From the NCBI GenBank assembly GCA_937952285.1, contig CALFZE010000099.1:1-20822 (forward strand): a stretch of 20,822 nt of DNA, in the 5' to 3' direction. Numbering within the stretch: position 1 is the first letter of the stretch; each line of letters begins with the position of its first letter. Position numbers and translations under genes: made by a program. This document shows positions 13,701 through 20,822 of the stretch, one piece after another. The notes below the pieces were generated by a model. That model worked only from the letters and a program-made list of their open reading frames with translations, made no database searches and was not told where the DNA came from. Source of the stretch: UBA2428 sp002343545 (GTDB taxonomy: Bacteria; Bdellovibrionota; UBA2428).

Positions 13701-14471
13701 ATGCGGCGCCTAGTACATCTCTCCGACCTGCATTTCGGTCGAAGCTTCTATCCCGCGCTCGAGGCGCTCAAGCGCTTCATCCGCGGTCAAGGCTTCGACC
13801 TCGTCATCGTGTCGGGCGATTTGACCCAACGCTCGCGGCGCCGGGAGTTCCGCGAAGCGGCCGAGTTCCTCGCTTCGCTCGGAACCTCGACCTTCGTCGT
13901 GCCGGGCAACCACGACATCCCGCTCTACAAACTCTGGCGACGTTTTTGGAACCCCTTCAAGAACTACCGCGCCTTCATCCAAGCCGAGACCGAACCCGTT
14001 CACGCGGACGACGAGATCGTGGTGGTCGGCGCGAACACGGTCTCGCTCTGGACGGCCGAGGGCCGCTTCGCCGGCCGGCGCTGGCGTGGGCTCACGGAGC
14101 GATTGCCCGCCCCTAAGGACGACGAGCCGCTCAAGATTCTCGTGAGCCACCATCCCATCCCGGCGGCTCGGCTCGTGGGCGAGAAACTCGGCTTCGACGT
14201 TTTCCTTTCGGGCCATACCCACCACCCGCTCTCCGAGCTTCTCGACACCGGAGCGGACCGCAACGTCCTTTGCATCGCGGCCGGCACGAGCAGCTCCACG
14301 CGCCTACGCGACGACTTCGCGAATTCCTTTAACGTTCTCGAAATCGAATCGCGGCGCCTCGGCTTCGAGCGCTACGAATGGGATCCTTCCACGGAGAACT
14401 TCTTTGCCGCCGAGACGAAGGCTTTCGAGAAGAACGCCCAAGGATGGCGGAAGGCCGAGGCCACGCGGTGA
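13701..14471 (+). CDS. Calcineurin-like metallophosphoesterase
   Basis: A 256-residue dinuclear-metal phosphoesterase. All five family motifs are visible: DLHFG (D9, H11), GDLT (D40), GNHD (69-72), SHHP (149-152) and GHTHH (171-175). The overall layout 'RLVHLSDLHFG ... LVIVSGDLTQRS ... FVVPGNHD' is that of the class III phosphodiesterase (CpdA/Icc) branch that cleaves cyclic nucleotides or lipid-linked phosphate groups. It starts 40 nt from the divergent lipid kinase, so both may share one control region; a lipid-phosphate substrate is possible but unproved. The ATG at 13701 gives a normal N-terminus without signal peptide. The C-terminus (about 215-256) is longer than the minimal domain and not conserved as far as I can see. 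Confidence 0.9.
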   Translation: MRRLVHLSDLHFGRSFYPALEALKRFIRGQGFDLVIVSGDLTQRSRRREFREAAEFLASLGTSTFVVPGNHDIPLYKLWRRFWNPFKNYRAFIQAETEPVHADDEIVVVGANTVSLWTAEGRFAGRRWRGLTERLPAPKDDEPLKILVSHHPIPAARLVGEKLGFDVFLSGHTHHPLSELLDTGADRNVLCIAAGTSSSTRLRDDFANSFNVLEIESRRLGFERYEWDPSTENFFAAETKAFEKNAQGWRKAEATR

Positions 14472-14511
14472 ACCGAGAGACCGTCGCCGCTCCTTCGACC
14501 TGGTTTAGGCT

Positions 14512-15478
14512 CTACCCACCCCAACATCCCGGCACGCTCTCCGCGAAGTCCCGGATTTCCCGCCCGAGCCGATCCTCGGGGGAGTAGCCCAGGCGCGCCC
14601 TCGCCTTGTCGATGTTCAAAGTCATCGACTGACTGAGCACCGCGATCGGCACGGGCAGCAAGCGCGGTTCTTCCCGTACGCCCGCCCACCGGCAAAGCCG
14701 TTCGTTCAGCCGCGCGAGCGGAAGCATCAGAGCGCGCGGCAGCCGCCGTCGCCGCCGCGGCAATCCGAACTCGCCGAGGACCTGATCGACCAAGGCGCGC
14801 AAAAGGACCGGCTCCGCGTCCGCGAGGTTGTAGACCTCGCCGTAAGCGGAATCCGGGGCTAGCAATGCGCAGTCGACGGCGTGGAGAAGATTTCCGACGC
14901 TCGTCACGCTCACCCGGACCTCGGGCGACCCGATGTCGAAGAGCTTGCCGGCCCGCTGGAGCGAGATGAGCCGCGGCAAAACGTTGCGATCCCCGGCCCC
15001 GATCACCAAGCGGGGCCGGAAGGCCAAGGTCCGAAAGCGCGCCGCATGCGCCGCGAGCACGATTCGCTCCGATTCGAGCTTCGTGCGGGCGTAGTGATCG
15101 GCGGGACGGCTCGGGAGATCTTCCTCCCGAAGATTCAACTGGTCGCGAAAGTCGAAGTAAACGCTGGGCGAAGAAAAATGAAGGAAGCGACGGACTCCGG
15201 CGCGCCGCGAGGCCTCGAGCAAGTTCTGGCTCGCCAAGACGTTCGCGCGGTAGAAATCGCGGTAAGGCCCCCAGACCCCCGCTTTCCCGGCGCAATGGAT
15301 CACGACGTCGCCGCCTTCGACGATCGCGTCGCAGGCTCGCGGATCCTCAAGATCGCCCCGGCGCTCCGCCGGCGCGCGGCGGCCCGCGCCCGGCGGCCGT
15401 CAGATGGGCGACGATGCGGCCCCCGATGAAGCCGTTGGCGCCCGTGACGACGACCCTGCCTACCCCGCAGATGCCCAT
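14512..15478 (-). pseudogene. SDR-family 3-beta-HSD/OleD-like dehydrogenase, frameshifted
   Basis: The N-terminal Rossmann part VVVTGANGFIGGRIVAHLTAAG is read from ATG 15478 (GGGGG 8 nt upstream), but that frame hits a stop at about 15352. The rest of the protein, from RRGDLEDPRACDAIVEGGDVV (starting about 15363) on, is in another frame and stays open to 14512; the total span is 967 nt, one more than a multiple of three. The lost alignment lies between about 15370 and 15395, in a GC-rich run of GCCGCC/CGCGCG repeats. The downstream part has HFSSPSVYFD (catalytic Ser), HYARTK (Tyr/Lys) and the substrate-domain end of 3-beta-HSD-like SDRs, as in OleD or sterol-4-carboxylate dehydrogenases. It is either a true inactivation or a base-call error in GC-rich DNA. 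It follows the DUF4920 gene by 26 nt. Confidence 0.78.
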
Positions 15479-15504
15479 GCGCTTCGCCCCCAAAGCGAAT
15501 CAAC

Positions 15505-16017
15505 TCACTTTGGGTTGGACGAAAGGTCCTTCACGCCGGTCGCCACGAAACGCACGCTTTCCTTGGGCTTCGTCACGGCGTCGATCTCGGACTGCGGCCG
15601 TTTGGCGTCCTTCAACAGATGCCTCTGCTCTTCGACCGACTCGACGTGCTTGACGTAGCGACCGCGCAGGGCGACTTCCTTGCCGACCAACTCGGTGGGC
15701 ACGAAGAATCCGTAGTCCTTGAAGGTCACCCGGACCTCTTGGTCGGGCGCCGCGCCGCGCACCTTCATCCAACAGCCCTTCTTCGGGCAGACTTCGGCCA
15801 CGGTCGTCTTGACCGTGACTTCGCCCGACTCGGCCCCGCTCGAAATGGGCTTCGCCTCGCTCGGATTGAACTTGGCGTCGCCGTACTCACCGGCGGGGTT
15901 CGGCGCCGGGGGATGGGCGGCCTGGGCCTTGGGGCTCTTCGGCGGCAACGAGACGTCCGCCGCGAGGGTGGCCGTCGAAAGACTTGCGACAAAGGAAAGA
16001 CTCAAAAAACGGATCAC
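15505..16017 (-). CDS. DUF4920 family secreted protein
   Basis: A 170-residue protein with a signal peptide (IRFLSLSFVASLSTATLAA, predicted cut after residue 20), so it is periplasmic. The DUF4920 core is at about 64-125: GEVTVKTTVAEVCPKKGCWM with C77 and C82, then VRVTFKDYGFFVP (95-107) and GKEVALRGRYVKH. The VCPKKGCWM plus 'VTFKDYGFFVP' pair is the clear family signature. The two cysteines and W83 could bind a metal or small ligand, which is not established. The start is GTG at 16017 with GGGAGG close upstream. It is followed 26 nt later by the broken dehydrogenase gene and lies 110 nt behind the DUF1554 lipoprotein gene, separated from it by a hairpin. Confidence 0.87.
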   Translation of the reverse strand: MIRFLSLSFVASLSTATLAADVSLPPKSPKAQAAHPPAPNPAGEYGDAKFNPSEAKPISSGAESGEVTVKTTVAEVCPKKGCWMKVRGAAPDQEVRVTFKDYGFFVPTELVGKEVALRGRYVKHVESVEEQRHLLKDAKRPQSEIDAVTKPKESVRFVATGVKDLSSNPK

Positions 16018-16092
16018 GAAACCTCCCGCGGAAGCGAATCACCCTGGATGGGTTCCCCCGCAGACCAGCGAATGGGGGGAACGCAGTCAAGG

Positions 16093-16115
16093 GCGACGTT
16101 CGGGGCGAACGTCGC
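16093..16115 (-). terminator. Stable hairpin after the DUF1554 lipoprotein gene
   Basis: GCGACGTTC (16093-16101), loop GGGGC, GAACGTCGC (16107-16115): nine perfect pairs with a 5-nt loop, 12 nt behind the lipoprotein stop (16128). There is no T-run after it on the minus strand, so it is either a weak terminator or a 3-prime stabilising hairpin. Confidence 0.45.
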
Positions 16116-16127
16116 GGGATCAAGCGC

Positions 16128-17036
16128 CTACTGCTCGACGCAAACGATGTTCGCCGCCGTCGAGCAGGTCATCTCGCCGTAAGAATGGAAAGCATGATCG
16201 GTCGCATTGAAGTTCCCGCGGCGCCCCATGGCGCTGCCGGAGCTCGAGGCCCAGTTGGAACAGCGGTTCGGCATGGCGATCCAGTTGTCGCCCACTCCCA
16301 AATAGTAATTCGTTCCCGTCGTTCCCAGCGCCCCCGCTTCGTCCGGCGTGATCAAGCCGGCCGAGTCCGTCGTGCCGACGCGCTTTTCGTAGTCGCTCGT
16401 GCAGTAGTCCGAGTCCTTGGTGAAGACCCAGCCGATATGTTCCGATTCGCCGCCGCCGCAATTCGGAGTCGTGCAAGCCCGTCGCGTCGAGTTGTCCACG
16501 AGCAAAGCCTTGAAGGTCGAGTCCATGAATCCGAGGGGCTTGTTCGCGTTGCAAAGGCTGTCCGCCCCCGACACGCCGCCCAAGTTGGCCGAGCTCACGG
16601 CGTGCGCGAACATGACCTTGCCGTCGCACTTCGTGGTGAGCGACGCCGTCGGATAGATCGCCTGGTTGCCCTGCGCGTCGCGCACGATCACCGTCACGTA
16701 GTAGTTGCTCGAGCCGGAGAGGCCGCTCAGCTCGGCGTCCGTCTTGGCGACCGTCCAGGCGAAGGCTTCGGTGCCGTTGGCGACGGCGTCTTCCACCGTC
16801 TTAAGGTTGTCGCCGCTCGAGTAGACGAGCTTGTATTCGAGCGCCGCGGGGGAGGTCTCGACGTCGGAAGCCGCGCCCCAGATCAAGGTGGCGGTCTTGC
16901 CGGTCACGTTCAGAACGCTAAGAGCCGTGCCGACCGTCGGCGCCGATCCGGCCGAGGCTTGGTCCCGCGACCACCAGCAACCGCCCAAAAGGGAACCCAA
17001 GCAGAGGACCGAGGCCAACCTGATTTTGCTTTGCAT
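16128..17036 (-). CDS. Lipoprotein with Fn3-like and DUF1554 domains
   Basis: A 302-residue probable outer-membrane or surface lipoprotein. Lipobox LLGGC with C20 after a short hydrophobic signal; the following residues are WW and not D, so outer-membrane sorting is expected by the E. coli rule. An Fn3-like domain covers about 31-135 (TVGTALSVLNVTGKTATLIW, EYKLVYSS, SNYYVTVIVRDAQGNQA). From about 137 comes DUF1554: CDGKVMFAHAVSSANLGG, SGADSLCNA, FKALLVDNSTRRACTT, WVFTKDSDYCT, then NRCSNWASSS and a final cysteine in NIVCVEQ. The domain is known from Leptospira and related surface proteins, where it resembles collagen-binding or C-type-lectin-like folds. The start ATG lacks a clear Shine-Dalgarno. 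An adhesion or envelope role is inference. Confidence 0.88.
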   Translation of the reverse strand: MQSKIRLASVLCLGSLLGGCWWSRDQASAGSAPTVGTALSVLNVTGKTATLIWGAASDVETSPAALEYKLVYSSGDNLKTVEDAVANGTEAFAWTVAKTDAELSGLSGSSNYYVTVIVRDAQGNQAIYPTASLTTKCDGKVMFAHAVSSANLGGVSGADSLCNANKPLGFMDSTFKALLVDNSTRRACTTPNCGGGESEHIGWVFTKDSDYCTSDYEKRVGTTDSAGLITPDEAGALGTTGTNYYLGVGDNWIAMPNRCSNWASSSGSAMGRRGNFNATDHAFHSYGEMTCSTAANIVCVEQ

Positions 17037-17271
17037 AAGTCTAAACGTATCCGAGTGCCTAACGCCCGTACGGGGACGGCCTCGCCAAAAATCCGATGGC
17101 CCGCGTCCCGAAACGCGGCCTTTGACTCGCCGGAGGAAAGGGGCTCCCGCAACCCAACGCGGCGCGTTTTTAACATTGCCGCCCCGTATTCGGCCCACGA
17201 AGGAGTAAGCTCCGTCCCATTCCAGCCATCCGATCCAGCCACGGGGCCCCTTGAGATCGAAGGAAACGAGT

Positions 17272-18792
17272 ATGGCAGTATCCATCGCCGAAGACCGGAA
17301 TTCGCGAGGCGAAATCCAAAGCGCCGGCTCGCCGGAAGAAAAGCTGCGTGCGGCCGAGCGGAGACTCAAAGGCCTTATCAACGCCTCGGCTCAGGTCGTT
17401 TGGACCACCGACGCGAATGGAATCCCCACGGAAGACTCGCCGACCTGGCGCGCCTTCACGGGGCAATCCCGGGAGGAGTGGCTCGGACAGAACGGGTGGC
17501 AAGCCATTCATCCCGACCACCGCGAACACGCTCGACAACTCTGGGTCACGGCCACGCAAACCGGACTGAGATTCGAGACCACCTACCTCGTCAAGCACGC
17601 GAGCGGCGAATGGCGATGGATGCGCGCGCGCGCGATTCCTTTGCGGTTCGAGAACGGCGAAATCGAAGGATGGATCGGCCTGAACGACGACATCTCCGAG
17701 CTGAAAGCGGCCGAAAAGTCTCTGCGTGAAAGCGAAATTCTCTTTCGATCCGTCACGGAAACGATTCCCGACCTGCTGTGGATCGCGGACCCGCAGGCGC
17801 AGGTCTTTTTTTGGAACCAATCGTGGTACTCCTACACGGGACGGTCGGTGGAGGATAGCCTCGGCATCGCCGCCGTCGACGCGATCCGAGAAGACGTGCG
17901 AGAAAAGGTGCTCAAGGAATGGATTTCCTCTATCCAAGAGGGGCGAGAGTTCATCGCCGACATCCCGTTGCGCCATCACTCCGGCTCCTATCGATGGTTC
18001 TCGGCGAGAGCTCGGCCCATCAGGAATAGCGAAGGCCGCATCTTCCGCTGGGCCGGCGTCATGACCGACATCGACGACCTGACCTCCTCGATTCAGCGTC
18101 TCCGCGAAGAGAGGGAGATCCGGGAACGTTTTGTCGCGGGCCTCACCCACGACCTGAAGAATCCGCTGATGACGGCGCGTATGTCGATCCAAATGTGCGC
18201 CCGCGGCATGCAGATGACGAGCGACCAAGAAAGGCGCTTCGACGTTTTCATGCGGGCAACCCTGCGCATGGAAAACATGATCAACGACCTTCTCGACGCA
18301 AACATCCTTCAAGCCGGCAAAGAGTTCTCCCTCTCGGACCTCGCCCCGATCGACCTCAAGCCCTTACTCCATTCCGTCGTGAACTCCTTCGGGCACGCGA
18401 GAAACGTCGTGCTCGCTTTGAGCCCGGAAGATGAACTACGAGGGCAATGGAGCGAGAAGTCGCTCACGCGCTTGATCGAGAACCTTGTCGCCAACGCGAT
18501 CAAATACGGAGATCGCGAGCGCCCGATCTCCGTGTCGGCGAAGCGAGAACCCGGCTTCGTGCTTCTGATCGTGCACAACTGGGGGAACCCGATCCCCTCG
18601 GCCGAGCAGCGCACCCTTTTCGACTTCCTAACCCGCGCGACCACCGCACACCTTACCGGTCAGTCGGGGTGGGGAATCGGACTCACCCTGGTCAAGGGAA
18701 TCGCGGAGGCTCACGGGGGAGAGGTTTCGCTGGAGAGCTCGTCCGAGCACGGCACCTTTTTCCGGGTGAAACTCCCCGTCAAGCCCGACTGA
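17272..18792 (+). CDS. Soluble sensor histidine kinase with two PAS domains
   Basis: A 506-residue cytoplasmic kinase with no membrane segment. PAS1 spans about 31-147 (VVWTTDANGIPTEDS ... GWIGLNDDISELK) and PAS2 about 152-270 (LLWIADPQAQVFFW ... RWAGVMTDIDDLT), each with its PAC end. HisKA begins near 284 with FVAGLTHDLKNPLM, phospho-acceptor H293. HATPase_c carries the N-box NLVANAIKYG (404-413), a G1 box variant HNWGNPI (435-441) and a G2 box GWGIGL (466-471). ATG at 17272 is preceded by AAGGAA with a 7-nt spacer; a TTG seven codons upstream is less likely. No response regulator is encoded nearby, so it is orphan in this window. Its 3-prime end overlaps the topoisomerase gene by 14 nt on the other strand. 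Confidence 0.93.
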   Translation: MAVSIAEDRNSRGEIQSAGSPEEKLRAAERRLKGLINASAQVVWTTDANGIPTEDSPTWRAFTGQSREEWLGQNGWQAIHPDHREHARQLWVTATQTGLRFETTYLVKHASGEWRWMRARAIPLRFENGEIEGWIGLNDDISELKAAEKSLRESEILFRSVTETIPDLLWIADPQAQVFFWNQSWYSYTGRSVEDSLGIAAVDAIREDVREKVLKEWISSIQEGREFIADIPLRHHSGSYRWFSARARPIRNSEGRIFRWAGVMTDIDDLTSSIQRLREEREIRERFVAGLTHDLKNPLMTARMSIQMCARGMQMTSDQERRFDVFMRATLRMENMINDLLDANILQAGKEFSLSDLAPIDLKPLLHSVVNSFGHARNVVLALSPEDELRGQWSEKSLTRLIENLVANAIKYGDRERPISVSAKREPGFVLLIVHNWGNPIPSAEQRTLFDFLTRATTAHLTGQSGWGIGLTLVKGIAEAHGGEVSLESSSEHGTFFRVKLPVKPD

Positions 18793-19843
18793 TCGACGGC
18801 CTCGCGCCGGAACGTCCGCCCCTTTCCAGGAGCGCCACGATGGCAGCTTCGTCCCGACTCAGCTTGGCCAGGTCGCGGCGGAGCAGACGTCTCGCCTTCG
18901 TGCGCAGTACCTTCTCGAGCGGGCGGCTCATGTGCATCTCGAGGATCTGTGGGTGGATGTAGCACTTGCGGCAGACCGAGCGCGTGTTACCGAGTCTCCG
19001 CGCCACGCTCTCGATGGCCTCGAGCACTTGGCGCTTGGCTTCGGTCTGGGAGCTGAAGCTCCGGTACGCGCGCAACGCCTGCGCGGCCAGCAGCGTGCCC
19101 GCCCACGTGCGGTAGTCCTTCGCGCTGAAGTCGCCGCCGCTCGCTTCGCGCAAGTAGTCGTTCACGTCGTTGGATTTGACGTCGCGGCGCTTTCCCGTCT
19201 CGTCCAAGTACTCGAAGATCTCCTGCCCCGGCAGCTCCTGGCACTTGCGCACGATCGCGGCGAGACGGGGATTGCGCACCTCGATCTCGTGACGAACGCC
19301 GCTTTTGCCTTTGAACTCGAAGTGAATCTCGGCCCCGCGCACGCGAACGTGCTGCCTTTTGAGGGTGGTCAGGCCGTAGGACTTGTTCGTTCGGGCGTAT
19401 TCTTCGTTACCCACCCGGATCAGCGTGTGCTCCAGGAGCTGCACGACCGTGGCCAAGACCTTGCGGCGCGTGAGGCCCGAATCTCGCAGGTGCCTCGAGG
19501 TGAGTCGACGAATGCGGGGCAGGACTTTGGCGAAGGCCAACATCCGATCGAACTTCTCGGAGTCCCGTTGTTGAACCCAGTCCGCGTGGTAGCGGTACTG
19601 CTTGCGCCCCCGTCCGTCGCGCCCCACGGCTTGAATGTGGCCGCGGGGATCGGGGTTGATCCAAACGTCCCGGTAGGCCGGCGGCAACGCGAGCGCCGCG
19701 ATGCGGGCCAGTTGCGAAGGGGCCCGAATGACCTGGCCGTCGGGAGCGCGGTAGCGAAAACGCCGCGGCGCGGCCCCTTCGCGGGTAATTCCGGGACGGG
19801 AGTCATCCGTATAACGCAGTTTCGCGCGAGACGATCGATTCAT
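18779..19843 (-). CDS. DNA topoisomerase IB (poxvirus/bacterial type)
   Basis: A 354-residue nuclear-free bacterial TopIB that nicks one strand through a 3-prime phosphotyrosine and relaxes supercoils without ATP. The N-terminal domain (about 25-90) contains PPAYRDVWINPDPRGHIQAV. The catalytic set can be read: R143 (LIRVGNEEY), the Lys in HFEFKGKSG (K178/K180), R245 (KDYRTWAGT), N286 and the nucleophile Y295 (CRKCYIHP). Asn instead of the poxvirus His nine residues before Tyr is the usual bacterial form, as in the Deinococcus enzyme. Length (about 330-350) is normal. The ATG has TAGGTAGGG upstream. A G9/C9 run lies about 28 nt upstream of the start. Role beyond relaxation is unknown; bacterial TopIB is accessory. 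Confidence 0.95.
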   Translation of the reverse strand: MNRSSRAKLRYTDDSRPGITREGAAPRRFRYRAPDGQVIRAPSQLARIAALALPPAYRDVWINPDPRGHIQAVGRDGRGRKQYRYHADWVQQRDSEKFDRMLAFAKVLPRIRRLTSRHLRDSGLTRRKVLATVVQLLEHTLIRVGNEEYARTNKSYGLTTLKRQHVRVRGAEIHFEFKGKSGVRHEIEVRNPRLAAIVRKCQELPGQEIFEYLDETGKRRDVKSNDVNDYLREASGGDFSAKDYRTWAGTLLAAQALRAYRSFSSQTEAKRQVLEAIESVARRLGNTRSVCRKCYIHPQILEMHMSRPLEKVLRTKARRLLRRDLAKLSRDEAAIVALLERGGRSGARPSISRA

Positions 19844-19870
19844 GCCCTACCTAATGCAATGCGCGTGCCG

Positions 19871-19879
19871 CCCCCCCCC
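19871..19879. repeat. Nine-C homopolymer upstream of the topoisomerase gene
   Basis: A run of nine C on the + strand (nine G on the minus strand, the coding direction), about 28-36 nt upstream of the topoisomerase start and 27 nt behind the AsmA-like stop. It lies in a short gap and could vary in length by slippage. Confidence 0.6.
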
Positions 19880-19905
19880 TTGATCTTTCGCGGGCGCGAC
19901 CGGAC

Positions 19906-20822
19906 CTAACGCGCCATCGGCGGCGGCACGAAGGGACGCCACGCGGGCCGTCGCTTGAGCCAGTCGCGCGCGCCCACGACCTTCGTATGCGTTTCGCCCC
20001 GAACGACGTCGAGGCCGAGCGTGAGCACGCCAAACTCGACGAGGGCGCGCAGATTCTGGGTGCGTTCGAGGAACTGCAGGTCGCCCTCGACCTTCAAGTC
20101 CGACGACGTGATCTTGAGCTTCGTGAACTCCATCACGCCCGGCCCCATCGCGAAATCGCTGCCGCCCCGCATGTCCTTCACGTCGGTCATCTGCGCGACG
20201 ATGCGGGCGACGACGGAATCCGCGGCCAGGATGGCGAAGATCGGACGGGCGTTGTCGAAGCTCAGTTCGGCGCGACCGCGAAAGACGTGCCCTCCCCAGG
20301 GCGTGAGCTCGCCGCGACTCAGCCGCAGCGAGCCGGCCCACGGAGGCTTGGGCGAAGCCGCCTTCGGTCGCTCGACCCGCAGGTTGGCGAGACGCAGGGC
20401 CGTCCCCGAAACATCAAAACTCTCCGTGCCCGTCTCCGTGTCGGCGAACTTCGTATCGACCTCGATGTCGCCGCTGAGCGAAACGTTTTTGTAGCTCAGC
20501 CGGGTACCCCGCGTCCGCGTCCGCACGTAGCCCCCCGGCGCCGGCCGCAGCGTCGACAGGCTCAGGCGAGCTTCCACGTCGCCCGTGCCGCGATCGACGC
20601 GCAGGATTCCGGTGGGGATGAACGCGTTCACGAAACGCAGGTCCGTGATGGAGGCCTTGGGCAAATCGAGTTCGGCATCGAGATCGGAAGCGTCCGAAAA
20701 AATCCTGCGCACGCCGAGGGCGTGGTGCCGCAATACATCCTTTATACGGCGGAGGAAGTTCAGCGTTTTGCGGATCTGCGCCGGCGCGGCATCGTCCCCG
20801 GCGGGCCCGTCTTCGTCATGTT
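19906..20822 (-). CDS. AsmA-like C-terminal region protein, partial at window edge
   Basis: The frame is open from the right edge (in frame at 20820) to the TAG at 19906-19908, giving at least 305 residues; the N-terminus is outside. An in-frame TTG at 20733 is not a real start because the residues before it (QIRKTLNFLRRIKDVLRHHA) continue smoothly. The visible part is a chain of short amphipathic beta segments, such as ASITDLRFVNAFIPTG, GSLRLSRGELTPWGGHVFRG, FDNARPIFAILAADS and KLKITSSDLKVEGDLQFLER, closing with a proline-rich tail PAWRPFVPPP. Repeated 'strand-turn' units with DNARPI/IF in the middle recall the AsmA/DUF748-type envelope proteins that bridge the periplasm and carry lipids. 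The family assignment is by pattern only. Confidence 0.55.
   Translation of the reverse strand, partial: HDEDGPAGDDAAPAQIRKTLNFLRRIKDVLRHHALGVRRIFSDASDLDAELDLPKASITDLRFVNAFIPTGILRVDRGTGDVEARLSLSTLRPAPGGYVRTRTRGTRLSYKNVSLSGDIEVDTKFADTETGTESFDVSGTALRLANLRVERPKAASPKPPWAGSLRLSRGELTPWGGHVFRGRAELSFDNARPIFAILAADSVVARIVAQMTDVKDMRGGSDFAMGPGVMEFTKLKITSSDLKVEGDLQFLERTQNLRALVEFGVLTLGLDVVRGETHTKVVGARDWLKRRPAWRPFVPPPMAR

Noticed and set aside
13661..13702. An upstream ATG that would extend the lipid kinase by 14 residues.
   Set aside because: It overlaps the start codon of the divergent phosphoesterase and adds a leader not seen in the family; ATG 13660 begins right at the conserved strand.
15300..15503. 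A separate 67-codon minus-strand frame over the N-terminal end of the dehydrogenase.
   Set aside because: It is the third, non-matching frame of the same stretch. The Rossmann motif is in the frame starting at 15478.
17065..17120. Palindrome CCCGTACGGG (17065-17074) and a GC hairpin (17098-17120) between the lipoprotein and kinase genes.
   Set aside because: Both are short GC-rich repeats expected by chance in such DNA; no -10/-35 pair could be placed with confidence, so no operator is claimed.
17037..17381. A long N-terminal extension of the DUF1554 lipoprotein frame.
   Set aside because: It would remove the signal peptide from the N-terminus and run into the kinase gene; ATG 17036 gives a normal lipoprotein signal.
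1..20822. Search by eye for CRISPR repeats, tRNA or rRNA genes, insertion-sequence ends, transposases, integrases and toxin-antitoxin pairs.
   Set aside because: None seen. The short XRE gene might suggest an antitoxin, but its upstream partner is a PAS-like protein and not a toxin fold.

Overview
The window is GC-rich, gene-dense DNA from a Gram-negative bacterium. The Gram-negative call rests on a lipoprotein with a clear lipobox, a short periplasmic protein with a signal peptide, an AsmA-like fragment and a KefB-type antiporter. Genes sit 4-nt overlapping to about 240 nt apart, GTG and TTG starts are common, and third positions are strongly G/C. The mix (monomeric isocitrate dehydrogenase, DUF1456, DUF4920, a DUF1554 lipoprotein, bacterial topoisomerase IB) would suit a Bdellovibrionota- or deltaproteobacteria-like lineage, but no rRNA or marker gene settles this. 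No tRNA, rRNA, CRISPR array, prophage or insertion sequence was seen, and no gene-free stretch exceeds 300 bases.

Left part (1-7100): a RadD-type DNA repair helicase (-), a lone GyrI-like effector-binding domain protein (+), a divergent RdgB/HAM1 nucleotide pyrophosphatase (-), monomeric NADP isocitrate dehydrogenase (-) ending in a strong intrinsic terminator, and a KefB-type cation/proton antiporter (-).

Central cluster (7134-10570, all on -): in transcription order, a PAS-like sensor protein, an XRE-type regulator overlapping it, then after 80 nt a GNAT-like putative acyltransferase, a haem-oxygenase-like diiron oxidase and a membrane fatty acid desaturase. The antiporter gene follows 45 nt later. 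Sensor and regulator plus acyl transfer and two iron-dependent oxidative enzymes look like a small regulated pathway for a modified acyl product. I do not know a described system with this layout, and it is the best candidate for something new here.

Next comes a guanidinium exporter (Gdx/SugE) gene preceded by a recognisable guanidine-III riboswitch and a plausible promoter. Diverging from it is a tight + strand operon: DUF1456 (YehS), an unrecognised 178-residue protein and a flavodoxin-fold NAD(P)H oxidoreductase. A YegS/Dgk-type lipid kinase (-) and a calcineurin-like phosphoesterase (+) diverge from a 40-nt gap.

Right part (14512-20822): a 3-beta-HSD/OleD-like SDR gene broken by a frameshift near its N-terminus (-), a DUF4920 secreted protein (-), a DUF1554 lipoprotein with an Fn3-like domain (-), a soluble double-PAS histidine kinase (+) without a response regulator nearby, a topoisomerase IB (-) whose end overlaps the kinase end by 14 nt, and the C-terminal part of an AsmA-like protein (-) running off the right edge.
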